Assembly: GCF_049651805.1 (NCBI RefSeq)
Contig: NZ_JBASCU010000042.1
Span: forward strand, 1-64,000
Direction: 5' to 3'
DNA: 64,000 nucleotides
Origin: Pseudolysinimonas_A sp049651805
GTDB taxonomy: Bacteria > Actinomycetota > Actinomycetes > Actinomycetales > Microbacteriaceae
Shown here: piece by piece, positions 25,334 to 36,484 of the stretch
Position numbering within the stretch: the stretch's first letter is position 1
How the letters are laid out: the number at the start of each line of letters is the position of its first letter
The notes under the pieces: generated by a model
The model's input: the letters and a program-made list of their open reading frames with translations, nothing else
What the model was told of the DNA's origin: nothing
The model's database searches: none
Translations under genes and position numbers: made by a program

Positions 25334-26836
25334 CTAGCGGCCGCGACCGCCGCCGGCGGCTGCCGGACGACCACCTGACGGGCGACGACGGCGACCGCCG
25401 CCACCGCCTCCGGGCTGCTGCCGGTCGGAGCGCGGCTGCTGCAACGAACCGCCGCCCTCGGACGACCAGGCGACGCCACCGCGCTGCGGCCGTGCGGTCG
25501 ACTGACCACCGGAACGCTGCGCGCCAGAACGCTGGGCGCGGGGCTGACCGTCACGCTGCGCGCGAGCCTGACCCTGCCCGGTGCGGCCCCCCGACGACTG
25601 CCGGGGCTTCGACGACGGGCGCTGCGGCTGCGTCGGCTGCTTCGGCGCGGGCTTCACGTGCGCGGCGACCTCGCCGACGAGCTCGACCACGGCGGGCGAG
25701 GCGGCGGTGACGGGCTGCACGGCGGCCTGGATGCCGGCCTTGCGCATCATGACGTCGAGGTCCTTGCGCTGCTCGGGCAGCACGAGAGTCACGACGACGC
25801 CCTCCTTGCCCGCGCGGGCGGTGCGACCGGAGCGGTGCAGGTAGGCCTTGTGCTCGGCGGGCGGGTCGATGTGCACGACCAGCTCGACGTCGTCGACGTG
25901 CACGCCGCGCGCCGCGATGTCGGTCGCGACGAGCACCCGGGTCTCACCGGAAGCGAACTCGGCGAGGTTGCGGTCACGCTGACCCTGGCTGAGGTTGCCG
26001 TGCAGGTCGGCGGCGGGGATGCCGGCGGCCGTGAGGTCGCGGGCCCAGCGCTTGGCGACGTGCTTGGTGCGGGTGAACATGATGCGCCGCCCGGTGCCCG
26101 AGGCGAGCGCGTGCACGAGGTCTTTCTTCGAGGCAGCGTCCGACGCGGCGAACACGACGTGCTCCATGACGCCCTGCGGAACGCCCGGGTCCTCGACCCC
26201 GTGACTGACCGGCTGCGACAGGAAGCGGTGGGCGATCTTGTCGACGCCGTTGTCCAGCGTCGCGCTGAACAGCATCCGCTGTCCGTCCGCGGGGGTCGCC
26301 GACATGATGCGGGTCACGCCGGGCAGGAAGCCGAGGTCGGCCATGTGGTCGGCCTCGTCGAGCACGGTGATCTCGATCGCGTCGAGGAAGACGTGCTTCT
26401 GCTTCATGAGGTCTTCGAGGCGGCCGGGGCAGGCCACGACGATGTCGACGCCCGATCGCAGCGCGGCGACCTGCTTCTGCTGCGAGACGCCGCCGAAGAT
26501 CGTGGTGGTGCTGAGGCCGTACGCGGCCGCGAGCGGCGCAAGAGTCGCGGCGATCTGGGTCGCCAGCTCGCGCGTCGGGGCGAGTACGAGACCGAGCGGC
26601 CGGTTGGGGCGGCGCGGTCCGCCGGCGAGCCGGGTGCCGAGACGCGCGACCATCGGGATGCCGAAGGCGAGGGTCTTGCCGGAGCCGGTGCGGCCGCGGC
26701 CGAGCACGTCGCGTCCAGCGAGGGTGTCGGGCAGCGTCGCGACCTGGATCGGGAACGCCGAGGTCTTGCCCTGAGCGGTGAGGACCTCGACGAGAGGGAA
26801 GGGCACGCCGAGCGTGCCGAAGGTAGTGGTGGTCAT
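25334..26836 (-). CDS. DEAD-box ATP-dependent RNA helicase (RhlE-like)
   Basis: 500 aa. Walker A GRTGSGKT (residues ~48-55), PTRELA, DEAD (VLDEADHM), SAT, and the C-terminal helicase motifs GRTARAGK. Residues ~385-500 are a basic Gly/Arg/Gln-rich tail typical of RNA-binding extensions. It unwinds structured RNA, often in cold adaptation and ribosome assembly. AGGA lies six bases before the ATG. The leader between 26837 and 26971 contains three strong hairpins (separate entry), which suggests post-transcriptional control. Convergent with the aromatic operon, 25 bp apart. Confidence 0.92.
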   Translation of the reverse strand: MTTTTFGTLGVPFPLVEVLTAQGKTSAFPIQVATLPDTLAGRDVLGRGRTGSGKTLAFGIPMVARLGTRLAGGPRRPNRPLGLVLAPTRELATQIAATLAPLAAAYGLSTTTIFGGVSQQKQVAALRSGVDIVVACPGRLEDLMKQKHVFLDAIEITVLDEADHMADLGFLPGVTRIMSATPADGQRMLFSATLDNGVDKIAHRFLSQPVSHGVEDPGVPQGVMEHVVFAASDAASKKDLVHALASGTGRRIMFTRTKHVAKRWARDLTAAGIPAADLHGNLSQGQRDRNLAEFASGETRVLVATDIAARGVHVDDVELVVHIDPPAEHKAYLHRSGRTARAGKEGVVVTLVLPEQRKDLDVMMRKAGIQAAVQPVTAASPAVVELVGEVAAHVKPAPKQPTQPQRPSSKPRQSSGGRTGQGQARAQRDGQPRAQRSGAQRSGGQSTARPQRGGVAWSSEGGGSLQQPRSDRQQPGGGGGGRRRRPSGGRPAAAGGGRGR

Positions 26837-26848
26837 GGTTGTTCCTGA

Positions 26849-26971
26849 CGGCCGCGGCGCGTGTGAATGAGTTCACGAGGCGCGCGGCCGATTTGTTCGG
26901 GTTGGCGAAGGTGGGAATGCCCACATCCGTTCGCCGTAAGAGAGTCATCGACCGCCGAAATCGATCGGCGG
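26849..26971 (-). promoter_or_regulatory. Structured 5' leader of the DEAD-box helicase gene
   Basis: Three stacked hairpins lie directly upstream of the helicase ribosome-binding site. (1) CGGCCGCG 26849-26856 pairs with CGCGGCCG 26883-26890, enclosing GTGAA/TTCAC. (2) GGCGAA 26904-26909 pairs with TTCGCC 26930-26935, enclosing GTGGG/CCCAC. (3) CCGCCGA 26952-26958 pairs with TCGGCGG 26965-26971. Hairpin 1 begins two bases from the AGGA. The rest of the gap to 27042 shows no further clear element. Confidence 0.6.
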
Positions 26972-27042
26972 GAGAGGAAGCGTTCTACGACGCAGAGTTC
27001 ACGGATACGTGACTCAGTACCGGTAACGCTAGCAGACGAGCC

Positions 27043-27924
27043 TCAGGATGCCGTCTTCGCGGCGTTGCGCCGACGGTTGCGGCGCACGATCAGCACGATC
27101 GCGGCCGAGATGAGGCCGGCGGCGATGAGCCACGGCAACAGCACCCCGAGGGCGACGAGCAGCCCCGAGAAGAAGGCGACGAAAGCACTCCAGCCGGCCG
27201 ACAGCCCGCTGAGGAAGTCCATCGGTTCCTGCTTCGGCGCCTCGGCTTCGCTGCGGAGGTAAAGCGAGATCGTCGAGAGCGCGACCTGGTCGGAGACCGA
27301 CCGCTGTTGCGCCTCGAGGTCCTCGAGCGTCGCCTGGTGTTGCGCGATCGTGGTCTCGAGGGTGATCAGGTCATCGATCGTCGTCGCCCTCTCGAACATC
27401 GTGTTGAGCCGGTCGATGATGCCGCGCTGGGTCGCGATGCGCGACTCGAGGTCGGTCACCAGCACGGTGACGTCGCTCGTGCTCGTGGAGATCTCGTCGG
27501 CACGCCCGAGCGCGGCGAGGTCGTCGAGCACCGCCTGCAACCGCTCGGCCGGGATCCGCAGGATGAGGGTGGCGCTCCCGGCATCGCCGTTCGCCGGTGC
27601 GTACTCGGTGCGACCGTCGATGCGACCCCCCGCCGACTCGACGAGTCGCACGGCGTCGCGCGCTGCGGCGATCGGATCGTCGGCGGTGACGGTCATCGAC
27701 CCGGTCACGATGACATCCCGGGCTCGTTCTTCGGCAGCGAAGCCGGTGCCGCCGTCGGTGGCGGAATCCCCACCTTGCATCTCGGGCGCCACGGGGACGC
27801 TCTGCTCGTCGCCCACCGGTCCGCTGTCGCCGGTCGCCAGACTGCCCGCACTGCATCCCGCGAGCAGGAGGGTGGCCGCCAGAACGGCTGCTCCGAGAGT
27901 TGTCGTCCGCGCGTTTCGCCTCAT
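27043..27924 (-). CDS. DUF4349 lipoprotein
   Basis: 293 aa starting at the ATG at 27924. Lipoprotein signal with lipobox LLAGC (Cys24). A DUF4349 domain (~75-235) contains a coiled-coil stretch (residues ~165-225, TDLESRIATQRGII onward). One C-terminal membrane segment (~250-278) is followed by a basic tail. Anchored at both ends, it would span the cell surface. The molecular role is unknown. A TACCGT hexamer seven bases upstream suggests a leaderless transcript. Confidence 0.85.
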   Translation of the reverse strand: MRRNARTTTLGAAVLAATLLLAGCSAGSLATGDSGPVGDEQSVPVAPEMQGGDSATDGGTGFAAEERARDVIVTGSMTVTADDPIAAARDAVRLVESAGGRIDGRTEYAPANGDAGSATLILRIPAERLQAVLDDLAALGRADEISTSTSDVTVLVTDLESRIATQRGIIDRLNTMFERATTIDDLITLETTIAQHQATLEDLEAQQRSVSDQVALSTISLYLRSEAEAPKQEPMDFLSGLSAGWSAFVAFFSGLLVALGVLLPWLIAAGLISAAIVLIVRRNRRRNAAKTAS

Positions 27925-28109
27925 GAGGGCAACGGTAAAGTCCCCGGCGCCCGGGCGCCACACAACGTTCATCACGATTCGAGCGTCAGGCGATCACGTT
28001 TCCGTCACGGCCTACGCCCGCCATGAGGTGGTGTCAACCCCGTTCGATCCCGCAGCTTCGGGGCCTACCGTCGAAACCCCGATCGGGCATCCCACAAGGA
28101 GGACGAATC

Positions 28110-28307
28110 ATGGGTTTCATGGACAACGCCAAGGATGCGGCTGACGCCACCGGCGACCGGATCGGCGAGGCCGTCGACGACACCAAGGAGCGCATCTCCG
28201 ACAAAGTCGATGAGATGCAGGCCGACGCCGCCGTGAAGAACGCCGAAGCCGAGCGCGACGCCGTGCACGCCAAGAACGAGCACAAGGAGAACATGCGCGA
28301 TCACTGA
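28110..28307 (+). CDS. Small charged CsbD-like/antitoxin-like protein
   Basis: 65 aa, almost entirely amphipathic helix rich in Ala, Asp, Glu and Lys (MGFMDNAKDAADATGD at the start). Excellent ribosome-binding site AAGGAGGA with 6-bp spacing; the longer upstream reading frame is not used. Similar small proteins are annotated as CsbD-family or Rv0909-type antitoxin-like and are often stress induced. No toxin gene is adjacent. The 185-bp upstream gap holds no clear promoter that I could identify. Confidence 0.75.
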   Translation: MGFMDNAKDAADATGDRIGEAVDDTKERISDKVDEMQADAAVKNAEAERDAVHAKNEHKENMRDH

Positions 28308-28340
28308 CACTTTGTCGGATCGCCGCCGTAGCATGGCGGA

Positions 28341-29120
28341 ATGGGGTGGCTGCGCCGACTGCTGCGGAGGCCGCCCCTTCTTCATGTCGCCGGGGATGTC
28401 GGCGCTGGCCCGCCGGTCGTGCTGCTGCACGGCATCGCCTCGTCGTCGGTGACGTTCGAGAACGTCGTACCGCTCATCGCCGACCGGCACCGCGCGATCT
28501 CGATCGACCTGCTCGGCTTCGGCTCCTCACCCGCGCCCGCGGATGCCAGCTACTCGATCGAAGAGCACGTCGCCGCCCTGCGCCACACCGTCCGCACGAT
28601 CGGGCTGCGTGAGTTCGTGCTGGTGGGGCACTCGATGGGCGCCCTCATCGCCACTCGGTACGCCGCGAACCACCGGCGCCAGGTCACCCGACTGGTGATC
28701 GTCAGTCCGCCCGTGTACATCACGCCTACCGAGATCGCGGCTCCTTTCGACCGCGCGGCGATGGGTGGATACCTGCACCTCTACGAATTCCTGCGGGCCA
28801 ACAAGGAGTTCACGATCCGCGCCGCCGCGGGCCTCGCGCGGCTGTCGCCGATCAAGAACCTGTTGGATGTCTCCGAAAAGAACTGGAACGCGTTCGTGCT
28901 GTCGCTCGAAAAGTCGATCGAATCGCAGACCATGGTGAGCGACCTGGTGCAGGTCGCCGCCCCGATCCACCTCGTCTACGGCACCCTCGACCCGCTGCTG
29001 CATCCCGCCGGGTTGCGCATCGTCGAGAACCTGCGCGGCGTCATGCCGCACCGGGTGCAGGGTGCCGACCACGTCATCCGGCCGCGCATGGCGCGGGTCG
29101 TGGCGACGGCGATCGGCTGA
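28341..29120 (+). CDS. Alpha/beta-fold hydrolase
   Basis: 259 aa. Nucleophile Ser98 in GHSMG, oxyanion motif HGIASS (residues ~30-35), acid in YGTLDPLLHP and base in GADHVIRP near the C-terminus. No signal peptide. The family includes esterases, epoxide hydrolases and C-C hydrolases; substrate unknown. TAGCAT six bases before the ATG suggests a leaderless start 33 bp after the small protein gene. Confidence 0.88.
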   Translation: MGWLRRLLRRPPLLHVAGDVGAGPPVVLLHGIASSSVTFENVVPLIADRHRAISIDLLGFGSSPAPADASYSIEEHVAALRHTVRTIGLREFVLVGHSMGALIATRYAANHRRQVTRLVIVSPPVYITPTEIAAPFDRAAMGGYLHLYEFLRANKEFTIRAAAGLARLSPIKNLLDVSEKNWNAFVLSLEKSIESQTMVSDLVQVAAPIHLVYGTLDPLLHPAGLRIVENLRGVMPHRVQGADHVIRPRMARVVATAIG

Positions 29121-29145
29121 TGACAGAGAACGAGAAGGAACGGCC

Positions 29146-29241
29146 GGGGGCGCCGGTGCGACACTGCTACGCGACGCCTCCTACTTTCCGGCCGCCGACA
29201 CCACGTTCCCGTGGCTCGTGCTCGACGAGGCCGCCGCCTGA
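29146..29241 (+). pseudogene. Possible remnant of a gene 3' end
   Basis: In the interval between the hydrolase and the LacI gene one frame reads TLLRDASYFPAADTTFPWLV and then LDEAAA and stop (29239-29241). This looks like a protein C-terminus, but no start or upstream domain exists. It may be the decayed tail of a gene once linked to the sugar operon. Evidence is compositional only. Confidence 0.3.
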
Positions 29242-29258
29242 TCCGGCGCTCGCCGCTC

Positions 29259-30299
29259 CTACCGCGGGGCGCGGGCTGACTCGCGCACGATCAGGGTCGT
29301 CGGCAGCGGGGTCGACTCGGTAGCCGTCTCGGGCTCCTCGATGGCGAGCAGTACCTTCTGCATGATGAGCGACCCGAGGGCCGCGAAGTCTTGGCGCACC
29401 GTCGTGAGCGGGGGGTAGAGGTATCCGGCTTCGGGCAGGTCGTCGAAGCCCACGATGCTGACATCCTCAGGAACGCGCAGGTCGCGTTCCCGCAACGCCG
29501 AGAGCACGCCGATCGACATGTGGTCGTTGGCGACGAAGATGGCGGTCGGACCGGCGATGTCGATCGTGCGGCCGAGGTCGTACCCGCTCGCCGGGGTCCA
29601 GTCGCCACGCGCGGGTTCGACGACCTCGAGGCGGTGAGCCGCGAGTTCGTCGCGCCAACCGCGCTCCCGCTCGATGGCATCCGGGGCCCGCGCCGGCCCG
29701 GCGACGTGCAGCACGCGGGTGTGGCCGAGCTCCACCAGGTGCCGCACGGCGGCGCGCGCCCCGCGGTACTGGTCGATCGACACCACCGTGGGCCCGCGGC
29801 GGGCAGACGCGGCGACGGCGACGAACGGGATGCCGAGGTCGAGACCGCGCACCACCTCGAGCACCGACACGTCGTCGACGATGAGCACGATCGCATCCAC
29901 CCGTTGCCGCAACAGGGTCTCGACGATGGCCCGCACCCCCGGGGGTTCGATGTCGAGCAGCGACACCGTCTCGACGCCGTACCGCGCCTCGCGCGCGGCG
30001 AGGTTGAAGTGCATGGCGATGGATGCCGGACCGAGGTCGGCGGTGCCGGGCGCGATCAACCCGATGGTGCGGCTGCGGCGGGTGACGAGGGCACGGGCGG
30101 CAGGGGAGGGGCTGTAGCGCAGCTGCGAGATGGCGCTCTCGACCCGGGCGCGTGTCGTCGGGCGCACGTTCGGCAGGTCGTTGAGCACGCGCGACACGGT
30201 CTGGTGCGACACCCCGGCGAGACGGGCGACGTCGAAGATGTTGGCGGCGCGCGGGCCCGGTTCATCGGAACCCCGCCGCTTCGGGTCAGTCTCCGTCAT
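29259..30299 (-). CDS. LacI family regulator of the galactofuranose-type operon
   Basis: 346 aa. A 20-residue polar extension precedes the HTH (VARLAGVSHQTVSRVLND, residues ~25-42), followed by a sugar-binding effector domain. Its start overlaps the end of the upstream ATPase gene by 14 bp, so it is the last gene of the ytfQRT-yjfF-like operon and probably autoregulates it. Confidence 0.92.
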   Translation of the reverse strand: MTETDPKRRGSDEPGPRAANIFDVARLAGVSHQTVSRVLNDLPNVRPTTRARVESAISQLRYSPSPAARALVTRRSRTIGLIAPGTADLGPASIAMHFNLAAREARYGVETVSLLDIEPPGVRAIVETLLRQRVDAIVLIVDDVSVLEVVRGLDLGIPFVAVAASARRGPTVVSIDQYRGARAAVRHLVELGHTRVLHVAGPARAPDAIERERGWRDELAAHRLEVVEPARGDWTPASGYDLGRTIDIAGPTAIFVANDHMSIGVLSALRERDLRVPEDVSIVGFDDLPEAGYLYPPLTTVRQDFAALGSLIMQKVLLAIEEPETATESTPLPTTLIVRESARAPR

Positions 30300-31824
30300 C
30301 CGGCTGCGTCACCATCGCCATCAGCGAGCCACTCGACAATTCGTCGGCGGGGAGGGTCGCGACGACGAGCCCGTCGCGGAGCACGACGATGCGCGTGGAC
30401 ACCCTCAGAACCTCCTCGAGCTCGGCCGAGATGAACACGACGGACATGCCGTTCGCCGCCAGCTCCCCGACGAGATTCTGGACTTCGACCTTAGCGCCGA
30501 CGTCGATGCCGCGCGTCGGCTCGTCGAGTAGCAGGGCACGCGGGGCGAGCGCGAGCAGCCGGGCGAGCAGCACCTTCTGCTGGTTGCCGCCCGACAGCGT
30601 GCCCGCGATCGCCTCCGGCGACTCGGGGCGGATGCCGAGGGCCTCGATCCACGAAGCCGCCAGCTCCGTCTGGCGCGCGCGGGAAATCAATCGCAGGATG
30701 CCGCGTTGCGCCTGAATGGCGAGCACGATGTTCTCGCGCACGGTGAGCTCGGCGATGATGCCTTCGGTTCGACGGTTCTCCGACGAGTAGACGACACCCA
30801 GGCGGATGCCGCGGCGGGGCCCCGTGATCGACGTCGGCGTGCCGTCGAGAATGATGACACCGCCGTCGGGCTGGTCGACGCCGGCGAGGGTGCGGGCGAG
30901 TTCGGTGCGGCCCGAGCCGAGCAGTCCGGCCAGGCCCACCACTTCGGCTTCGCGCACCTCGATGTCGGCATCGTGCACCCGGGGCCACCGACGCAGCTGT
31001 CGGGCACCGAGCACGACGGGCCCGCCCGGCTCGGGGTCGCTCGGCCGGCGCACGCGTTGTTCGGCGATCTCACGGCCCAGCATCTTCTGCACGAGGTCGA
31101 TGCGCAGCAGCTCCGTCGTGCGGTACTCCCCGACGAGCACGCCCCCGCGCAGCACCGTGATGCGGTCGCAGATCTCGTACACCTGGTCGAGGAAGTGCGA
31201 GATGAACAGCACCGCCACTCCGCGCTCCTTGAGTTCGCGGATGACACGGAACAGTTCGGCGACCTCGTCGGCGTCGAGGCTCGACGTGGGCTCGTCGAGC
31301 ACGAGCACGCGCAGGTCGGTCGAGATCGCGCGGGCGATCGCCACGAGCTGTTGCACGGCGAGCGAGTGCGTGCCGAGCAGCGAGGCAGGGTCGATGGTGA
31401 GTCCCAGTTCGGCGAGCACCTCGGAGGCGAGTCGTCGCATCGCGGGCCAGTCGATGCCGCCGTAGCGCCGCGGTTCGCGTCCGAGCGCGATGTTCTCGGC
31501 CACCGACAGATTCGGCAGCAGGTCGATCTCCTGGTACACCGTGCGGATGCCGTGACGCTGCGCCTCGAGAGGCGACGGCATCCGCACCACCTCCCCGTCG
31601 AGCCGGATCTCGCCGCCGTCCAGCGGCAGCGCGCCGGTGAGCGCTTTGATCAGCGTCGACTTGCCGGCGCCGTTCTCGCCCATGAGGGAGTGCACTTCGC
31701 CCGGGAACATCCGAAAGTCGACGCCGTCGAGCGCGGTCTCGCGCCCGAACCTCACGGTCGCACCCGAAACGTGAAGCACAGGCACGTCGAGTGCCGGCGT
31801 CGTCGTCGGGTCGCCCATCGTCAC
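30286..31824 (-). CDS. Second sugar ABC transporter ATPase (CUT2, two nucleotide-binding domains)
   Basis: 512 aa, tandem ABC domains of the RbsA/MglA/YtfR type. First Walker A GENGAGKST (~52-60) with LVLDEPTSSLD; second domain (~265-505) with degenerate Walker A GLLGSGRTE and signature LSGGNQQK. Start is GTG 31824 or ATG 31818; neither has a clear ribosome-binding site. It is closely similar in layout to the ATPase at 33894-35441, yet both are intact and in one operon with a single permease pair. It may be a duplicate, or serve permeases encoded elsewhere. Confidence 0.9.
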   Translation of the reverse strand: MTMGDPTTTPALDVPVLHVSGATVRFGRETALDGVDFRMFPGEVHSLMGENGAGKSTLIKALTGALPLDGGEIRLDGEVVRMPSPLEAQRHGIRTVYQEIDLLPNLSVAENIALGREPRRYGGIDWPAMRRLASEVLAELGLTIDPASLLGTHSLAVQQLVAIARAISTDLRVLVLDEPTSSLDADEVAELFRVIRELKERGVAVLFISHFLDQVYEICDRITVLRGGVLVGEYRTTELLRIDLVQKMLGREIAEQRVRRPSDPEPGGPVVLGARQLRRWPRVHDADIEVREAEVVGLAGLLGSGRTELARTLAGVDQPDGGVIILDGTPTSITGPRRGIRLGVVYSSENRRTEGIIAELTVRENIVLAIQAQRGILRLISRARQTELAASWIEALGIRPESPEAIAGTLSGGNQQKVLLARLLALAPRALLLDEPTRGIDVGAKVEVQNLVGELAANGMSVVFISAELEEVLRVSTRIVVLRDGLVVATLPADELSSGSLMAMVTQPDDGD

Positions 31825-31855
31825 ATTCTGGTGGACGCCGGCCGCCGCCGGGAGA

Positions 31856-32869
31856 TCACCTGCGGCTCGAGCGCGACACGATCACCCGTTGCACGACGAC
31901 GAAGATCAGCAGCAGAGCCCCGATGGTGATGCGGGTCCACGACTGTTCGGCGCCGAGGAACGAGATCGCGGTCTTGATCGTGCCGTAGACGAAGACCCCG
32001 ATCATCGAGCCCAGCACGAAACCCGAGCCGCCGGTGAGCAGCGTGCCGCCGATGACGACGGCGGCGATCGTGTCGAGCTCGGTGCCGATTCCGTTGAGCG
32101 GATAGCCCGCCCCCTGGTAGGCGGTGAAGACCACTCCGGCGAGGCCGGCACAGGTGCCCGAGATCACGTAGGCCAGTAGCTTCGTGCGCACCACGGGAAG
32201 ACCCATGAGCCGCGCGGACTGTTCGTTGCCGCCGATCGCGTAGATCGTGCGTCCGAATCGGGTGAACTGCAGCACGAGCGCACCCGCGACGACGACGAGC
32301 AGCGCGATGATGCCGGTCGGCGAGAGGTACCAGCCGTCGATGTTGAACAGCTTCGTCTGCAACCAGAGGATGGCCGGGTCTTCGACCTTGATCGACGAGA
32401 GGCTCACCAGGAAGGCGAGCCCCCGCGCCGCGAACAGGCCGGCGAGCGAGGCGATGAAGGGTTGCACGTCGAAGAACTGGATGAGCACGCCGATGAGCAG
32501 ACCGATGAGGGCGCCGCCGATGAGCATGACCGGCACGACGACGACGACCGGGGTGCCTTCGGAGAGCAACCGGGCGCCCAGGATCGCCGTGAACGCCAGC
32601 ACCGCGCCGACCGAGAGGTCGATGCCGGCGGTGAGGATGACGAAGGTCATGCCGACGGCGAGAATCAACAGGTAGGCGTTGTCGAGCAGAAGCGACGACA
32701 GCACCCGCGGGGTGAGGAAGTTGCCGAAGTACGCCTGCCCGACCAGCAGCAGCGCGAGCAGGATGGCGAGGGCCGCGAACACGGGGATCCATGACGCGCG
32801 GCGGCTGGTGAACCGGCGCACCCGGGTGGCGAGCCCCTCGGGAACCCGTGTCGACGTCGTCGCGCTCAT
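31856..32869 (-). CDS. yjfF: Galactofuranose-type ABC permease YjfF-like
   Basis: 337 aa, about 9-10 predicted membrane segments, CUT2 permease signature (GMTFVILTAGIDLSVGAVLA; AIGGNEQSARLMG; ELDTIAAVVIGGTLLTGG). It matches E. coli YjfF along its length from memory of that sequence. Basic cytoplasmic N- and C-termini. ATG in an ATGA overlap with the ytfT-like gene. It forms a heteromeric channel with the 32866-33897 product. Galactofuranose as substrate is by homology; other aldo-furanoses or pentoses remain possible. Confidence 0.9.
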   Translation of the reverse strand: MSATTSTRVPEGLATRVRRFTSRRASWIPVFAALAILLALLLVGQAYFGNFLTPRVLSSLLLDNAYLLILAVGMTFVILTAGIDLSVGAVLAFTAILGARLLSEGTPVVVVVPVMLIGGALIGLLIGVLIQFFDVQPFIASLAGLFAARGLAFLVSLSSIKVEDPAILWLQTKLFNIDGWYLSPTGIIALLVVVAGALVLQFTRFGRTIYAIGGNEQSARLMGLPVVRTKLLAYVISGTCAGLAGVVFTAYQGAGYPLNGIGTELDTIAAVVIGGTLLTGGSGFVLGSMIGVFVYGTIKTAISFLGAEQSWTRITIGALLLIFVVVQRVIVSRSSRR

Positions 32870-33893
32870 CGTGCCACCTCCGCAACCTTCCGCGACGTCA
32901 GCGTCGCCCAGACCTTGCTCGCCCCGGTGCGCACGCGTTGCGACTGCACGAGCACCACGATCACCACGACCATCGCCATGAACAGCGGACTCACCGCGGG
33001 GGGCACCCCGAGAAACGTGATCGTCGATTTCAGGGTCTGAATCGTGAAGACACCGATCACCGTGCCGGCGATGCTGAACTTGCCGCCCATGAGCGACGTG
33101 CCGCCGAGCACGACCGCGAGGATCGCGTCGAGTTCGATGTACTGCCCGGCGGCGTTGGCGTCGGCCGCCATGATGTTCGAGCTGTAGAGGATGCCGGCGA
33201 ATCCGGCGAGCAGACCGCTCACCGCGTAGGCGCCCCAGACGATGCCGCGGGAGCGCACCCCGGCGAGCCGACTCGCTTCGGGGTTGATGCCGACCGATTC
33301 GGTGAGCATCCCGAGCGCGGTGCGCCGCTGGATGAGCGCCACGAGCGTGATCGCGACGACCGAGACGTAGAACGCGAAGGGCAGCCCCAGCAGGTACCCC
33401 TGCGACATGAACTTGTAGGGCGTGCTGGTCACGGTCGTGATGAAGCCGCCGGTGATGAGCAGCGCGATGCCGCGGCCGGCGAGCATGAGCACAAGAGTCG
33501 CGATGATCGGTTGGATGCCGAGTACCGACACTAAGAAGCCGTTCCAGGCGCCGAAGATGAGGGTGGCGGTGACGCCCGCGGCGATCGCGATGCCGAGGGT
33601 CGCCGGGCTGTCGGGTGAGCCCGAGCCGTCGATGATCGTCAGCGCGACAGCTCCGGACACCGCCATGAGCGCTCCCACCGAGAGGTCGATGCCGCGGGTG
33701 GCGATCACGATGGTCATGCCGAGCGCGACCAGCATCAGCGGGGCGCTATTGCGCAGGATGTCGATGACCGAGCCGTAGAGCTGGCCGTCGCGCACGGTGA
33801 TCGAGACGAACGAGGGGCGCGAGATCGTGTTGACGAGAATCAGCGCCACGAGCGCCGCGATCGGCAACACGAGCCGGTGTTTGAAGATCTTCG

Positions 33894-33897
<4 letters not shown>
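32866..33897 (-). CDS. ytfT: Galactofuranose-type ABC permease YtfT-like
   Basis: 343 aa CUT2 permease with GMTIVIATRGIDLSVGALMA, GIQPIIATLVLMLAGRGIA and ELDAILAVVLGGTSLMGGKF, all diagnostic of YtfT. About nine predicted membrane segments. ATG inside an ATGA overlap with the ATPase gene. It partners with the YjfF-like permease. Confidence 0.9.
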
Positions 33898-35441
<1,544 letters not shown>

Positions 35442-35515
35442 GGGAGGTGGTTCTCTCTCGACGGGCTGAAGTTCGGGGCGGGCGGCCACGTGTCGCCCGC
35501 CCCGAACTGGATGGA

Positions 35516-36484
35516 TCAGTACAGACGCTCGTCGATGACTTCGGCTGCCTGCTCCGGAGTGAAGGAATCGTCTTCGACGTAGGTCGTCTTCGGGACGTCC
35601 TTGCCCGCCAACACGTCCTTGACGAGACTGGCGGCGAGGTCGCCCAACAGCGGGTTGCACTCGACGATGAAGTTGATCTTGCCGTCGATCAGGGCGAGCA
35701 TGCCGTCCTTGACCGCGTCGATCGAGACGATCTGGATGTCGACACCCGGCACGAGTCCAGCGGCCTCGATCGCGTCGATCGCACCGAGAGCCATGTCGTC
35801 GTTGTGTGCGTACACCAGGTCGATCGTGTCGCCGTACTTCTGCAGGAACCCTTCCATCACGGTCTTGCCGTCGGCGCGGGTGAAGTTACCCGTCTGCGAG
35901 TCGAGCGTCGTGATGCCGGTGCCCTCGATGGCCTCGGCGAAGCCCTCGGCACGGTCGTTGGCCGGAGCCGAACCGGTGGTGCCTTCGAGAACGACCAGGT
36001 TGGTCGGGGTGTCGCCGAACGTCTCGGCCGCCCACTCGCCGGCCATGACGCCTTCGTTGCGGAAGTCGAGTCCGACCCACGCCGCGTACAGGTCGTCCGA
36101 CGCGGTCACGGTGCGGTCTTCGAGGATGACCGGGATGCCGGCTTCCTTCGCTTCGGTGAGCACGTCATCCCAACCGTCTTCGACGATCGGCGCGACGACG
36201 ATCGCGTCGACACCCTGGTTGATGAAGCTGCGCACCGCGGCGATCTGCGCCTCGATCTTGTTGTCGGCCGCGTTGAACACGAGCTCGAAGCCGTTCTCTT
36301 CCGAGAACGCGGTCTTCATCGACTCGGTGTTCGCCGAACGCCAACCACTCTCCGAGCCGGTCTGTGCGAAGCCGACGGTGATGAGTTCGTCGTCGCCTCC
36401 GGCACCCGGGCTTCCGGCGCATCCGGTCGCGGTCAGCGCAACCGCCGCCGCCAGGGCGATGCCGGTGATCAGTTTCTTCTTCAT
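35516..36484 (-). CDS. ytfQ: Galactofuranose-type sugar-binding lipoprotein YtfQ-like
   Basis: 322 aa from the ATG at 36484, with GAGGAGGT eight bases upstream. Lipobox TATGC (Cys22). The mature part matches YtfQ: GFAQTGSESGWRSANTE, AVRSFINQGVDAIVVAP, VYAHNDDMALGAIDAIEAAG. It captures the sugar and hands it to the CUT2 permeases. First gene of the operon; the promoter and operators lie in 36485-36740. Confidence 0.92.
   Translation of the reverse strand: MKKKLITGIALAAAVALTATGCAGSPGAGGDDELITVGFAQTGSESGWRSANTESMKTAFSEENGFELVFNAADNKIEAQIAAVRSFINQGVDAIVVAPIVEDGWDDVLTEAKEAGIPVILEDRTVTASDDLYAAWVGLDFRNEGVMAGEWAAETFGDTPTNLVVLEGTTGSAPANDRAEGFAEAIEGTGITTLDSQTGNFTRADGKTVMEGFLQKYGDTIDLVYAHNDDMALGAIDAIEAAGLVPGVDIQIVSIDAVKDGMLALIDGKINFIVECNPLLGDLAASLVKDVLAGKDVPKTTYVEDDSFTPEQAAEVIDERLY

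Noticed and set aside
29120..29323. Small + strand ORF after the alpha/beta hydrolase
   Set aside because: It starts in the hydrolase stop, runs into the LacI gene on the other strand and has no conserved features; another frame there looks more like a gene remnant.
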